DNA from: Anaerolineales bacterium
GTDB lineage: Bacteria > Chloroflexota > Anaerolineae > Anaerolineales > Villigracilaceae
DNA length: 64,000 nucleotides
Direction: 5' to 3'
NCBI GenBank assembly: GCA_030680795.1
Contig: JAUXUL010000019.1
Coordinates: 1-64,000 of the forward strand
Both the position numbers and the translations under genes were made by a program. The notes below the pieces were generated by a model that saw nothing but the letters and a program-made list of their open reading frames with translations, was not told where the DNA came from and did no database searches. Below, piece by piece: positions 26,302 through 36,724 of the stretch (position 1 is its first letter; each line of letters opens with the position of its first letter).

Positions 26302-28101
26302 TTAATCATCATCCAATTTCAAGACAGCCATGAATGCGTCCTGCGGAATTTCCACGCTGCCGACCATCTTCATACGTTTCTTTCCCTTCTTCTGTTTCTC
26401 AAGCAATTTCTTCTTACGGGAGATGTCACCGCCATAACATTTTGCGAGAACATCTTTACGCGTGGCTTTGACATTTGCGCGCGAAATGATACGTCCGCCA
26501 GCAGAAGCTTGCACAGCCACATCAAATAACTGACGCGGGATCAATTCCTTGAGTTTGGTGATGAGACGCTGTCCCTTGTGAAACGCATCCTTCTCGTGGA
26601 CAATTGCCGCAAGCGCATCCACAGGTTCGCCATTGACGAGGATCTCGAGCTTCTGCAATTTGTCGGCACGATATTCGAGGAACTGATAATCGAGCGAGGC
26701 ATAGCCTTTGGTGCGTGACTTCAAAGAATCAAAGAAGTCGATAATGATTTCAGAAAGCGGAATTTCAAAATCGAGCTGCACGCGATGAGGCGCGGGATAC
26801 TCCTGTTGCTTGAAAATGCCGCGCCGTCTGGTGACCAACTCCATGATGGGGCCATAATAATCAATGGGCGTGATGATCTCGATATTCATCCATGGTTCGC
26901 GCACTTCGGCGATCTTGCTTGGGTCGGGCAATTTGGCAGGCGAGTCAACTTTCACAACTTGATCGCCGATCATCAATACTTCGTATTCGACAGAGGGCGC
27001 AGTGAAAAGCACATCCAGGTCATATTCACGTTCGATGCGTTCCTGAATAATTTCCATGTGGAACAAGCCGAGGAAACCCGCGCGGAATCCAAACCCCAGC
27101 GCCTGTGAAGTTTCAGGCTGGAATGTCAATGAAGCGTCATTCAATTGCAGTTTATCGAGCGACTCGCGCAAGGTGGTGTAATCATCCGCTTCAACGGGAT
27201 AGATGCCCGCAAAGACCATCGGTTTGGGTGTGCGATAACCCGGCAAAGGTTCAAGGGCAGGTGCGGATGCAAGCGTGATCGTGTCGCCCACGCGGCATTC
27301 GTGCACGGTCTTGAATCCAGTGGCGATATAACCCACTTCACCAGAGCCGAGAGTTTGAACGGGCTGCATGCCCGGCACAAAGATACCAATTTCAACGGGA
27401 CGCAGATCCAATTTTGTGGCGAGCATACGCAACACATCCGTGGATTTGATCCTGCCTTCCATGATACGGACATATGCAACTACGCCTTTATACGAATCAT
27501 AATGCGCGTCAAAGATCAGCGCGCGGACAGGTTGGTCATCCACATCCTTGGGAGGCGGCACACGCTGGACAATCGCCTCCAGGACTTGCTCCACGTTCAA
27601 GCCTTCTTTTGCCGATATGCGAATGACCGAATCGGGATCGACCCCAAGTAGGACGCCTACATCTTCAGCCACTTCGTCGGGACGGGCTGAGGGGAGGTCA
27701 ATTTTATTGATCACAGGAACAAGCGTCAGGTCGGCATCGAGCGCCTGATAAAGGTTTGCCAATGTCTGGGCTTCGATTCCCTGAGTCGCATCCACCACTA
27801 AAATTGCGCCTTCGCAGGCTTTGAGCGCGCGGCTGACTTCGTAGCCGAAATCCACGTGCCCGGGCGTGTCAATCAAATTCATCTCATATCTTTGATTGTC
27901 CTGCGCAGTGTAAAACATGCGGACAGCGGAGGACTTAATGGTGACGCCTTTTTCACGTTCGAGGTCCATAGTGTCAAGCGCCTGCTCGGTCATGTCGCGC
28001 TCGGAGATGGCGCCTGTTAATTGAAGCAGGCGGTCTGCAAGCGTGGATTTGCCATGGTCAACATGGGCGATGATACAGAAGTTACGGATATGGTCAGTCA
28101 T
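26302..28101 (-). CDS. lepA: Elongation factor 4 (LepA), ribosomal back-translocase GTPase
   Basis: 599 residues, standard length. G1 is AHVDHGKST near 12-20, G2 GVTIKSSA near 50, G3 DTPGHVDF near 78, G4 NKIDLPSA near 133. The LepA-specific C-terminal domain includes RRRGIFKQQEYPAPHRVQLDFEIPLSEII and the basic tail YGGDISRKKKLLEKQKKGKKRMK. It acts on stalled or mistranslocated ribosomes. No Shine-Dalgarno is evident upstream of the ATG. Confidence 0.97.
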   Translation of the reverse strand: MTDHIRNFCIIAHVDHGKSTLADRLLQLTGAISERDMTEQALDTMDLEREKGVTIKSSAVRMFYTAQDNQRYEMNLIDTPGHVDFGYEVSRALKACEGAILVVDATQGIEAQTLANLYQALDADLTLVPVINKIDLPSARPDEVAEDVGVLLGVDPDSVIRISAKEGLNVEQVLEAIVQRVPPPKDVDDQPVRALIFDAHYDSYKGVVAYVRIMEGRIKSTDVLRMLATKLDLRPVEIGIFVPGMQPVQTLGSGEVGYIATGFKTVHECRVGDTITLASAPALEPLPGYRTPKPMVFAGIYPVEADDYTTLRESLDKLQLNDASLTFQPETSQALGFGFRAGFLGLFHMEIIQERIEREYDLDVLFTAPSVEYEVLMIGDQVVKVDSPAKLPDPSKIAEVREPWMNIEIITPIDYYGPIMELVTRRRGIFKQQEYPAPHRVQLDFEIPLSEIIIDFFDSLKSRTKGYASLDYQFLEYRADKLQKLEILVNGEPVDALAAIVHEKDAFHKGQRLITKLKELIPRQLFDVAVQASAGGRIISRANVKATRKDVLAKCYGGDISRKKKLLEKQKKGKKRMKMVGSVEIPQDAFMAVLKLDDD

Positions 28102-28187
28102 ACTGCTTTTAAAAGTTAGTTTCTTTAAAAATCTACTACAAAGGGATGGTTTTTGCCCTGTAAGCGAAGCGAAGTATACCCGATTAA

Positions 28188-28222
28188 AAAGTGACAGTCA
28201 TCTTCAAGATGACTGTCACTTT
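28188..28222 (-). terminator. Terminator of acnA
   Basis: A 15-bp perfect stem AAAGTGACAGTCATC/GATGACTGTCACTTT is followed on the minus strand by TTTTTAATC. It lies ten bases past the acnA stop and upstream of lepA, separating the two units. Confidence 0.92.
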
Positions 28223-28231
28223 AGTTCTTAT

Positions 28232-31012
28232 TTACTTCACCAAATTTCTCAGCACCGTATGTAGGATGCCGCCGTTGCGATAGTAATTGACTTCGACATC
28301 CGTGTTCAGCAGCGCTGTGGTTATGAACTCGATCACCTTGCCGTCTGGCTTCTTTGCCTTAACCGTGACTTCACTTTGGGGTTTGATCTGGTCACCGACA
28401 CCTTCGATGTCGAACACTTCGCTTCCATCCAGGCCGAGGGACTCGGCATTTTGTCCCTGAGTGAATCTCAGCGGAAGCACGCCCATACCTACGAGGTTTG
28501 AGCGATGAATACGCTCGAATGACTCAGCAATGACGGCTTTCACGCCCTGCAACATCGGACCCTTCGCGGCCCAGTCACGGCTGGAGCCTGTACCATATTC
28601 TTTTCCTGCCAATACAATCGTTGGTATGCCAGCCTCTTTATATTTCATTGCTGCATCAAAAATAGACATCGCTTGACCGTAGACCGTAGATCGTAGACCG
28701 TCATCCACGGTCTTCCGTCCACCGTCCATAGAATCCCCTTTGGGGACCGTCCCGAAGTACTTCGTCCAGTTACCTTCCTTCGGAGCAACCATCACATTCT
28801 TCAAGCGGATATTCGCGAACGTACCGCGCGCCATGACCAGGTCATTGCCGCGGCGCGTGCCGTATTGATTGAAGTCCTTTGGCTGAACGCCGCGCTCTTG
28901 CAGGAACTTGCCCGCAGGAGAATCCGCGGCGATGTTGCCCGCAGGAGAAATGTGATCGGTTGTAATCGAGTTGCCAAACACACCCAGCACGCGCGCATCT
29001 TTGATCGTTTGAATGGAGGGGCTATCGAGAGTCAAAGTCTGGAAGTATGGCGGATGATGAATGTACGTTGAGTCATCATTCCACTCGAACAAATCGCCTT
29101 CTTTTACTTTGATCTCTTTCCACATATCGGAACCAGAGAACACATCCGCATATTTCGCCTTGAACATCTCAGCCTTGACATTCGCCTCAATCGCTTCGCT
29201 GATCTCCTGCTGGCTGGGCCACAGATCCTTGAGATAGACAGGCTGATTGTTTTTGTCTGTGCCAAGCGGTTCGTTGTTCATGTCAATGTCCACTGTGCCG
29301 GCGAGGGCGTATGCAACTACCAAAGGCGGAGAAGCAAGGTAATTCGCTTTCACGAGCGGATGTACGCGGCCTTCAAAGTTGCGATTGCCTGAAATAACCG
29401 CCACCGAGACAAGGTCAGAACCTGTGACAGCCTTGGCAACTTCACCGGGCAATGGGCCAGAGTTACCAATACAAGTTGTGCAACCATAGGCAATGACATT
29501 GAACCCAAGTTTGGAAAGCGGCTCGATCAAGCCTGCCTGCTTAAGATATTCAGTCACAACCAGCGAGCCCGGCGCGAGAGATGTTTTGACATACGGCTTC
29601 ACGTTCAAGCCTTTTTCAACAGCCTTCTTTGCGACCAGTCCCGCCGCGATCATTACAGAGGGATTGGATGTATTCGTGCAGGAGGTAATCGCCGCGATCA
29701 CAACCGCGCCATGCTTAATTTTTTGTGAGCCGCCGTTGGTGCCGAAGGTGGCTTCGCGATTCAAGGCCTCGCCAGAGAGTTCATAGCCGCGATCTTTTAC
29801 AGGCGCGGTCAACGCCTTTCGGAATGTATCCTTCATATCGGAGAGCGCCACGCGATCCTGCGGACGCTTGGGGCCTGCCAAAGAGGGCAGGACAGACCCG
29901 AGGTCCAACTCGAGCGTGTCTGTATATTCAGGTTCGGGGCTGTTCGCGTCGCGGAATAATCCCTGCGCGCGCATGTATGCTTCGGTGAGGGCAATCGTCT
30001 CTTCGGAGCGACCCGTTAGACGCATGTAGCGAAGCGTCTCTTCATCCACAGGAAAATATCCCATGGTGGCGCCATATTCAGGAGCCATGTTCGCAATCGT
30101 GGCGCGGTCCGTCAGAGACATGTTGTCCAGCCCCTTGCCAAAGAACTCGATGAATTTATCAACCACGCCTTTCTTGCGCAGCATTTGCGTGACAGTCAGC
30201 ACGAGGTCAGTGGCTGTGACGCCTTCGCTGAGTTTGCCATAAAGTTTGAAACCGATCACATCAGGAAGCAGCATGTCCATCGGCTGACCGAGCATGACGG
30301 CTTCGGCTTCAATACCGCCCACGCCCCAACCAACGACGCCGAGGCCGTTGATCATGGTGGTGTGTGAATCTGTGCCGACGAGGGTGTCGGGGAAAGCCAA
30401 GACCTCCGAGTTTTTGGAGAGCTCGGAGGTCTGCTTAACCATCACGACTTCAGCAAGATATTCAAGGTTGACCTGATGCACAATGCCTGTCATCGGCGGC
30501 ACCACGCGGAAATTGCTAAATGCTTTTTGTCCCCATTTCAAAAATTCATAACGTTCACGATTGCGCTGGAATTCAACTTCGGTGTTGCGATTGAGCGCAT
30601 CGGCTGTGGCGAAGAAATCAACTTGCACCGAATGGTCAATAACCAGGTCAACTGGCACAAGCGGATTGATCTTCTTCGGGTCGCCGCCCAAGCGGGCAAC
30701 TGCGGCGCGCATGGATGCGAGGTCAACGATGGCTGGCACGCCCGTGAAATCCTGCATAACAACACGCGCAGGCAAAAATGGAATGCCGGGTCGCGCGCCT
30801 TTGGGGCTCCACGCAGCGATGTTATTCACATCAGCCTGCGTTATTTCCTTGTCATTGCATTGACGGAGGGCCGCTTCAAGGACAACGCGAATGGAAAAAG
30901 GTAATTTGCTAAGTTTGGTTAACCCAGCCTTCTCCAGCGCGTCGAGGCGAAAGATGATGTATTGTTTGTTTCCCACTTTCAATACATCGCGTGATTTAAA
31001 TAGGTCTTGCAT
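28232..31012 (-). CDS. acnA: Aconitate hydratase A
   Basis: 926 residues from the ATG at 31012, set by AAGGAG six bases upstream. It interconverts citrate and isocitrate in the TCA cycle. The [4Fe-4S] cysteines are in [11 protein letters not shown] near 447 and [11 protein letters not shown] near 511-514; the swivel-domain signature [19 protein letters not shown] and [19 protein letters not shown] follow. Two loops are repeat-derived: about residues 192-204 ([14 protein letters not shown]) and 761-779 (a heptamer array read as [18 protein letters not shown]). Both leave catalytic motifs intact. Confidence 0.96.
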   Translation of the reverse strand: MQDLFKSRDVLKVGNKQYIIFRLDALEKAGLTKLSKLPFSIRVVLEAALRQCNDKEITQADVNNIAAWSPKGARPGIPFLPARVVMQDFTGVPAIVDLASMRAAVARLGGDPKKINPLVPVDLVIDHSVQVDFFATADALNRNTEVEFQRNRERYEFLKWGQKAFSNFRVVPPMTGIVHQVNLEYLAEVVMVKQTSELSKNSEVLAFPDTLVGTDSHTTMINGLGVVGWGVGGIEAEAVMLGQPMDMLLPDVIGFKLYGKLSEGVTATDLVLTVTQMLRKKGVVDKFIEFFGKGLDNMSLTDRATIANMAPEYGATMGYFPVDEETLRYMRLTGRSEETIALTEAYMRAQGLFRDANSPEPEYTDTLELDLGSVLPSLAGPKRPQDRVALSDMKDTFRKALTAPVKDRGYELSGEALNREATFGTNGGSQKIKHGAVVIAAITSCTNTSNPSVMIAAGLVAKKAVEKGLNVKPYVKTSLAPGSLVVTEYLKQAGLIEPLSKLGFNVIAYGCTTCIGNSGPLPGEVAKAVTGSDLVSVAVISGNRNFEGRVHPLVKANYLASPPLVVAYALAGTVDIDMNNEPLGTDKNNQPVYLKDLWPSQQEISEAIEANVKAEMFKAKYADVFSGSDMWKEIKVKEGDLFEWNDDSTYIHHPPYFQTLTLDSPSIQTIKDARVLGVFGNSITTDHISPAGNIAADSPAGKFLQERGVQPKDFNQYGTRRGNDLVMARGTFANIRLKNVMVAPKEGNWTKYFGTVPKGDSMDGGRKTVDDGLRSTVYGQAMSIFDAAMKYKEAGIPTIVLAGKEYGTGSSRDWAAKGPMLQGVKAVIAESFERIHRSNLVGMGVLPLRFTQGQNAESLGLDGSEVFDIEGVGDQIKPQSEVTVKAKKPDGKVIEFITTALLNTDVEVNYYRNGGILHTVLRNLVK
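28675..28730. repeat. GACCGTA heptamer array inside acnA
   Basis: Eight 7-base units: GACCGTA twice, GATCGTA, GACCGTC, then inverted-sense GTCTTCC, GTCCACC and GTCCATA. Translated in frame between the aconitase core and the swivelling domain. Confidence 0.8.
30400..30436. repeat. ACCTCCGAGTTTTT inverted repeat inside acnA
   Basis: GACCTCCGAG..CTCGGAGGTC is a 10-bp inverted repeat around TTTTTGGAGAG. A close relative (AACTTCCGAG..CTCGGAAGTT) lies at 47143-47177. Read in frame as [10 protein letters not shown]. Confidence 0.75.
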
Positions 31013-31173
31013 AGGATACTCCTTTGGTGATGAGGATTTCGTAGGGATAGGCTTTATGCCTATCCACTGGACAGGCACAAGATCTGTCCCTACATTCTCA
31101 CAACAACTTGCGAAGAATATAAAGGAGCGCCTTTGATATCCTTGATTCTGTGTGGTGGGGTTAACGACTTTAT

Positions 31174-31310
31174 GTCATTGCGAGGGCGATGCTTTTTCGC
31201 CCGAAGCAATCTCTGATGAGATGGAGGTTTGTTTTAATTTACGGGGATTGCTACGGCTAAAAGCAGGAGCGCCTCGCATCGTCCCGGTCACTCCATGGGA
31301 GCGACATTAT
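31174..31310. repeat. TCATTGCGAGG palindromic element upstream of acnA
   Basis: GTCATTGCGAGGGCGATGCTTTTTCGCCCGAAGCAATCTC opens the element; GGGGATTGCTACGGC and GAGCGCCTCGCATCGTCCC close it imperfectly. It fills most of the 318 bases between the acnA ribosome binding site and the secA stop; nothing else is seen there. Confidence 0.65.
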
Positions 31311-31329
31311 TCATATTAAGATTGCTGAT

Positions 31330-34300
31330 TCAGTGACGCTTCCTTTTCTTTTTTTTACCGCCAATTTGTACCGAAGTTTTATTCGGCACATGTACTGCCT
31401 CTGCGGTCTCAATTGGAGCGATCTCCACCCTGCGCGGTCTTGCCGCAAACGCGCGGCCAATCACCAATCCGCGCACATCCTCAAGCAGTTGCGCAAACAT
31501 TTCAGACGCGCGGCCTTTGTATTGTACCAGCGGGTCACGTTGGGCGTAAGCTTCCAGTCCGATGGAAACGCGCAAGGCTTCGATCTTGGTCAGGTATTCC
31601 ACCCACAACTCGCTGAATGCGCCCAATAATAATTGACGATGGACTTCGTTGAGGACATATTTTCCAATGGATTCAACCAAAATCGCGCGATTAGACTCAC
31701 TGATAGCTGAGACTGTCTCGTTGAGGCGACTCTCCCCGAAAGCGATTCGAGCCGCAGGCCCAAAATCAGCAAAGCGCGTGGCGTTCTGGTTCAAACGGGC
31801 AAACTCGCTTTGACCCCACGTGGCGCGCAAAGTCTCCTCTGCGGTCTCAAGATGATTCATAATATCTTCGACCAGATCCTGCGCTTCACGGCCATCCAGT
31901 AATTGCGCGGCCAGGAAAACATAGGAAAAGCGCATGAACAATTGCTTGACCTGCTTGTGCGTTTTCTGGTCAAAAGAGGCACGCGCGCCTTGCGAGAGGG
32001 TCAACAACAAACGCAGTTTCCCCGCATCCGATTCGGCAGACTCGCGTTGAAGCAAAATATCCATGTCGCGTTCGATCTGCACATTGAGCCGCTCGCCCTT
32101 GCGGGTAAAACCTTCCCGGGCGGTATGCAAAATAACATCCGTGAGATCGTCCCAATCCGCAGGGAGTGGATTCGGCCACGGCAACTGTTCGCCCACGCGG
32201 TTCTGGATCGCACCGATCAGACGCGTGGCATTGAGCATGGTCAATTGTCCCGCGACCATTTCCTGAATATCTTCCTTCACGCTCTCAGGGTCATCGCCCA
32301 GAGCGCGCATCATTTCGTTATTAAGTTTCAACGGCAAATGGACAAGCCCGGTGATCTCCTCCACAATTTTCTGCGGACGCGGAGTCTCTTCGAGGTCGCG
32401 CAAGCCTTCAAAATAGGCATCGAGGGTGTCATCGCGCTCGCTTGTCTGCGCTTCAAAAGCCTCGCGCGTTTTCTCGATCAACGATTCAATCGCGCGCAGG
32501 TTATGCTCTCCCTCGGCTTGAATGGCTCTAGAAATAATGTCCAAAGTTGCGCGTTTCTGGAGTGCAGGAGCTTGCTCCTGCGTTTCCGACAGCAAGCTGT
32601 CGGACTCCAGAGTTAATGCATCAAGTATTAACTTAAATCCATATGATGGAAATAATCCATCCTGAGTTTCAAACGGCGGCTGGACTTGTTCCAGCCACGC
32701 GATCAATTTCCATGGGCCTTCTTCGTCGGCAAGGCCAATGTCCACACGCTTGGTGACTTCATTTTGTAACATGTCCGCTATATCATCACTTAAATCTTCT
32801 TTGACGAAGATGCGGTCACGTTGACCGTAGATTTGCGTGCGCTGCTTGTTAAGCACATCGTCATACTCAAGCAAATGCTTGCGGACATCGAAGTTCGCAC
32901 CTTCCACACGGGTCTGCGAACCTTCGATGATATTGCTGACCAGGCGCACTTCCAATGGAAGCGAATCATCCACCTTGAGACGTTCCATCATCCCACTGAC
33001 CTGCTCGCCGCCGAACAAACGCATAAGGTCATCTTGCAGCGAAAGATAGAAGCGTGAAGAACCAGGGTCACCCTGACGGGCGGCGCGGCCGCGCAACTGG
33101 TTATCAATTCGGCGGGCTTCGTGACGCTCCGAACCGATGACATGCAATCCGCCCAATTCCTTCACGCGTTCCATGTCCTCGAAATATTGCAGAAAGAGTT
33201 GGACTTCCGCAGCGTAAATACTAAAGTTCGCAGGATCAACTTTAAGCAAAGCCTGGCGGCGTTCTTCGAGAGTCAGGTCAAATGGATCATTGAAACCGGC
33301 TTTTCGCAAAACACGATGCACCGCCGAAATGACTTCCTCCGCGATCTCGCCGCCAAGTTTGATATCGACACCACGGCCGGCCATATTCGTGGCAATCGTC
33401 ACTGCGCCGAAGGCTCCCGCGCCCGCGATGATCTGCGATTCTTCGGTATGCTTGCGCGCGTTCAATACATGATGAGTCACTCCGCCTTGTAATATCGTCT
33501 TCAAGCGGCCGCTGGTTTCATCGGGCAAACGCAAGAGGTCGAGCAGGGTTTTTAAATTATCGGCATCATCCAAACTGATATTTGCCACCCCATGCGGCTG
33601 GATGAATTTTCGCAATGCGTCAGCGTTGATCTTTTCAATAGGTTCGTTGAAAGGAACGAGGTCTGCAATGAGGCGGCCGTCTTCTTCCAAATTGTTGGCG
33701 CGCAGGTAGGCGTCACGGACGAGAGTCAACTGCATTAAGCGGCGAACAGGCTCGGCCTTGAGTCGATTCGATAGGCGGTCAGAGGATTCAACTGAAGTGG
33801 TGCCCACCAGCATCGGGCGTCCGAGCGCGTGAAAACGTATGATCTCGGTCACGATGGCGCGCAGTTTGGATTCCACCGTGCGGTAGATCACATCGGGATA
33901 ATCTTTTCGTCTATAAAAAAGCGGAGTAGGACCCTCACTCTGCCCTTTGCGAAGCACCCCTGTGGGGCTCCCAGAAGCGGGAGAGGGTTCATTACGCGCA
34001 AAGTATGAATAGGTATAACCATCTTCATCCTTTGTTTTGATCTCCGTCAGCGCGGCGCCCGCGCCATAGGTTTGATATTCCAAATTCGGCGGGATGGGCG
34101 CAACTTCGAGTTTATAGATTTTATTGAACTCTTCCGCTTCGGTCAGCGCGGTACCGGTCATGCCAGCCAGCTTTTGATACATGCGGAAATAATTTTGCAG
34201 GGTGATGGTGGCGTAGGTCACGTTCTCAGGTTCGACCTTGACGCCCTCCTTGGCTTCGACCGCCTGATGCAAACCATCGCTCCATCTTCGCCCGGGCATC

Positions 34301-35436
34301 AGCCGCCCCGTAAACTCATCCACGATGACAACCTTGCCGCCCTGCACAAGATAATCCTTATTGCGATGAAAGAGATATTGCGCGCGCAAAGCCTGTTCAA
34401 GATAACCAGTCAGACGCGCCTGTTCGGGAGTTAAATCCTCGGGTCTATCCGGATCGAGAAGCGGCGTGCCCAATATGGATTCGACGCGGCTGATGCCAAC
34501 TTCGGTCAATGAGATGCTGCGATTCTTTTCATCCGCTTCATAATCTTCGACCTTGAGCTGCTTCACAACCAAAGCCATTTTCCCATACCATTCAAGGTCG
34601 CCGGAAGCAGGCCCGGAGATGATCAGCGGCGTGCGGGCTTCATCTATTAATACGTTATCAACTTCATCCACAATGGCATAGTAATGACCGCGCTGCACGC
34701 GTGACTCAAGCCGCATGGCCATATTATCGCGCAGATAATCAAAACCGAATTCAGAGTTCGTGCCATAGGTGACATCCGCCGCGTAGGCTTCGACCCGGTC
34801 CACCAAACGCAGGTGACGTTGGTCCTCATGCGGCGATTCTTTTTCAAAGTCAACAATAAAAGCTTTCTTGCCATTCTCGGTGGCTGAGGCCATTTGTAAG
34901 ACACCGACCGAAATACCAAGCGCGTCGAAAATTGGAGCCATCCAACGCGCATCACGCCGCGCCAGATAATCATTGACCGTGATCAAATGCACGCCACGCC
35001 CCGTAAGCGCGTTTAGATAAATGGGCAGGGTTGAAACGAGAGTCTTGCCCTCGCCTGTGCGCATCTCCGCGATCTGACCTCTATGCAAGGCCGCGCCGCC
35101 TATCGTCTGCACATCATAAGTACGCAGTCCGAGCGTACGCTTTGAAACCTCACGCACCACCGCGAAGGCTTCGGGCATGATTTCATCCAGGATGTCCTGT
35201 TCATATTTGCGGCGTCCGTCGTCGCCCCCCTGCCCCCCGGCTGGCAGGGGGTTTAAACCCGCCACCGCCTGGGCAACTCGTACTTTGAATTCATCCGTCT
35301 TCGCGCGCAAAGCCTGGTCGCTCAAAGCCTCGAATTCCACCTCGAGCGCATTGACCTGCTCCGCGAGAGCACTGTACTGTTCGATTGTTTTTTTATTGGG
35401 ATCGCCACCGAATAGTTTTACGAAGTTCTTAAGCAT
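31330..35436 (-). CDS. secA: Preprotein translocase ATPase SecA, greatly enlarged
   Basis: 1368 residues against about 900 in Escherichia coli. The motor is complete: Walker A MRTGEGKTLV near 125, DEVDNVLIDEARTPLIISG near 215, ATNMAGRGVDIKLGG and GRAARQGDPGSSRFYLSLQDD later. Extra material is a roughly 90-residue insert in the second nucleotide-binding domain (after VGTTSVESSDRLSNRLK), a long helical C-terminal region of more than 350 residues, and a Lys/Arg tail instead of the usual zinc-binding SEC-C motif. Three short loops are repeat-derived (about 61-71, 477-510 and 941-960). It drives Sec-dependent export. AAGGGA precedes the ATG. Confidence 0.95.
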   Translation of the reverse strand: MLKNFVKLFGGDPNKKTIEQYSALAEQVNALEVEFEALSDQALRAKTDEFKVRVAQAVAGLNPLPAGGQGGDDGRRKYEQDILDEIMPEAFAVVREVSKRTLGLRTYDVQTIGGAALHRGQIAEMRTGEGKTLVSTLPIYLNALTGRGVHLITVNDYLARRDARWMAPIFDALGISVGVLQMASATENGKKAFIVDFEKESPHEDQRHLRLVDRVEAYAADVTYGTNSEFGFDYLRDNMAMRLESRVQRGHYYAIVDEVDNVLIDEARTPLIISGPASGDLEWYGKMALVVKQLKVEDYEADEKNRSISLTEVGISRVESILGTPLLDPDRPEDLTPEQARLTGYLEQALRAQYLFHRNKDYLVQGGKVVIVDEFTGRLMPGRRWSDGLHQAVEAKEGVKVEPENVTYATITLQNYFRMYQKLAGMTGTALTEAEEFNKIYKLEVAPIPPNLEYQTYGAGAALTEIKTKDEDGYTYSYFARNEPSPASGSPTGVLRKGQSEGPTPLFYRRKDYPDVIYRTVESKLRAIVTEIIRFHALGRPMLVGTTSVESSDRLSNRLKAEPVRRLMQLTLVRDAYLRANNLEEDGRLIADLVPFNEPIEKINADALRKFIQPHGVANISLDDADNLKTLLDLLRLPDETSGRLKTILQGGVTHHVLNARKHTEESQIIAGAGAFGAVTIATNMAGRGVDIKLGGEIAEEVISAVHRVLRKAGFNDPFDLTLEERRQALLKVDPANFSIYAAEVQLFLQYFEDMERVKELGGLHVIGSERHEARRIDNQLRGRAARQGDPGSSRFYLSLQDDLMRLFGGEQVSGMMERLKVDDSLPLEVRLVSNIIEGSQTRVEGANFDVRKHLLEYDDVLNKQRTQIYGQRDRIFVKEDLSDDIADMLQNEVTKRVDIGLADEEGPWKLIAWLEQVQPPFETQDGLFPSYGFKLILDALTLESDSLLSETQEQAPALQKRATLDIISRAIQAEGEHNLRAIESLIEKTREAFEAQTSERDDTLDAYFEGLRDLEETPRPQKIVEEITGLVHLPLKLNNEMMRALGDDPESVKEDIQEMVAGQLTMLNATRLIGAIQNRVGEQLPWPNPLPADWDDLTDVILHTAREGFTRKGERLNVQIERDMDILLQRESAESDAGKLRLLLTLSQGARASFDQKTHKQVKQLFMRFSYVFLAAQLLDGREAQDLVEDIMNHLETAEETLRATWGQSEFARLNQNATRFADFGPAARIAFGESRLNETVSAISESNRAILVESIGKYVLNEVHRQLLLGAFSELWVEYLTKIEALRVSIGLEAYAQRDPLVQYKGRASEMFAQLLEDVRGLVIGRAFAARPRRVEIAPIETAEAVHVPNKTSVQIGGKKKKRKRH
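32557..32610. repeat. Three-way-junction hairpin element inside secA
   Basis: Outer stem CTGGAGT/ACTCCAG (32557-32563, 32604-32610) holds two perfect hairpins, GCAGGAGC..GCTCCTGC (32564-32581) and CCGACAGC..GCTGTCGG (32586-32603), separated by GTTT. It has the same design as 10443-10509 and is translated in frame. Confidence 0.8.
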
Positions 35437-35457
35437 ATGTTCCCTTTCAAGAAAGGG

Positions 35458-35463
35458 ATTATA
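35458..35463 (-). promoter_or_regulatory. -10 box of the secA promoter
   Basis: TATAAT on the minus strand about 22 bases before the secA ATG leaves room for a short leader with AAGGGA. No good -35 match is seen. Confidence 0.5.
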
Positions 35464-35613
35464 GCATGGGAGGTTGTATGGGGAATTTGAAATTTGTTAA
35501 TGTTTTCGTTTAATTCCTGGGTTTCAACAGGTGGTTGGCTGGAAAATTAAAAAAGCGTGGTATCTGTGTCTTCAAAGTATTTAATTCGCATGGCTTACTC
35601 CTTAAAACTCCGA

Positions 35614-35730
35614 TCAAATAAGGCATGTATGAACAGTCTCGTCATCATCTAGTAAGATAACGCGCAAGACTCTGTTTTTCATTTCGGCAATCCTCGCCCA
35701 GCGGCGAATTCGTCTCTCAAAACCACTTTT
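35614..35730 (-). pseudogene. Remnant of an unrecognised small protein
   Basis: The minus-strand frame ends FERRIRRWARIAEMKNRVLRVILLDDDETVHTCLI. The pattern RxWARIxExxNRxLRVxLLxDxETVHxxxx resembles small DUF4258-like proteins often found beside toxin genes. No start with a ribosome binding site is present, and the frame overlaps the DUF6922 gene on the other strand, so it is probably a fragment. Low confidence. Confidence 0.3.
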
Positions 35731-35793
35731 AGTTACGAACCCTTCAAGCCGCCGCAATGCGAGAAATGATGCAATCAATTTACAGGAACTGAC

Positions 35794-36024
35794 ATGATAA
35801 CAAGCGTCCCCCGTTACATTGTTTGGAGCACAGATCGCCTTCAACTGGACGATCCATTTCAACGGCGTTGGCTATTAAAGCAAACGCTCACATACGGGCG
35901 CGCGGAGGATATTCGCAAGTTGAGTCTCAATGAGATCGCGCTGGAACTGGACAGCCTGGCCCTGCCCAACGAAGTTTATAGTTTGTGGAAACGTTATTTG
36001 GAATATCGCAATGTCGGAAATTAA
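35794..36024 (+). CDS. DUF6922-like small protein
   Basis: 76 residues, start ATG with AGGA nine bases upstream. The sequence PRYIVWSTDRLQLDDPFQRRWLLKQTL with later ALPNEVYSLWKRYLEYR has the W-S/T-D...D...F/Y-x-x-x-W-L-L pattern of DUF6922, a family often next to AbiEii-type nucleotidyltransferase toxins and taken to be antitoxin-like. No partner gene is intact here: a RecQ fragment follows after six bases. Confidence 0.55.
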   Translation: MITSVPRYIVWSTDRLQLDDPFQRRWLLKQTLTYGRAEDIRKLSLNEIALELDSLALPNEVYSLWKRYLEYRNVGN

Positions 36025-36032
36025 ACCGATAA

Positions 36033-36724
36033 AAGTCGCGGGAACAGGTAAAGGGTCGCATAAATGAGGCGAAGAGGAGTGAACGATCAGGCACGCGAGT
36101 CAAGTCATCGCCTGAATCCGAATATGATAAGTCGTTGTTCAACCTGCTTCGGAATAAAAGAAAAGAATTGGCTGATGCTGCCAGAGTCCCGCCTTATGTA
36201 ATTTTTTCAGACAAGACGCTGGCGCAAATGGCAGCATATTTTCCACAGACAAAAGACGGCCTGCTCAATATGAGCGGGATGGGCAGGGTGAAGTACGAAC
36301 GTTATGGAGCGGATTTTCTGGCGATCATCAAGGAGTATTGCAAGGAAAATAAGATCGAAGAAAAATATAATGCGCCGATGCGCGCGGCAGATAAGGATGC
36401 GGGACGGCGATATGTGGCGGTGGGCGAGGCGTATAACACCGGCGAAAGCATTGAGGCTTTAATGGCGCGTTATGGCGTAACCGCAGATACGATTCTGAAT
36501 CACATGGCGCGTTTCATCATGGCCGGCAACCCGCTGCGGACTGCGCAGGAATTGATCGCCTTCTCAAAACTTTCGCCTGACGAACAGAAAAAAGTTTTCA
36601 CTGCATTCGAAGAATTGGGTTCAGATATGTTGAAACCCGTGCATGAAAAATTAAATGCAACTGTAAACTATGATGAGTTGAAAATTTTGAGGTTATGTTA
36701 TTTATGCGAGAAGAGTTTAAAAAA
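36033..36724 (+). pseudogene. 3' fragment of a RecQ-family helicase gene
   Basis: An open frame without start or Shine-Dalgarno begins right after the DUF6922 gene. It reads a basic linker, then an HRDC domain (SLFNLLRNKRKELADAARVPPYVIFSDKTLAQMA, GMGRVKYERYGADFLAIIKEY) and a RecQ-type C-terminal helix-turn-helix (GRRYVAVGEAYNTGESIEALMARYGVTADTILNHMARFI). The helicase domains are absent. The native stop is also missing: the frame runs on into the terminator and the 3' end of the HD-GYP gene. Both ends are therefore truncated. Confidence 0.7.
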
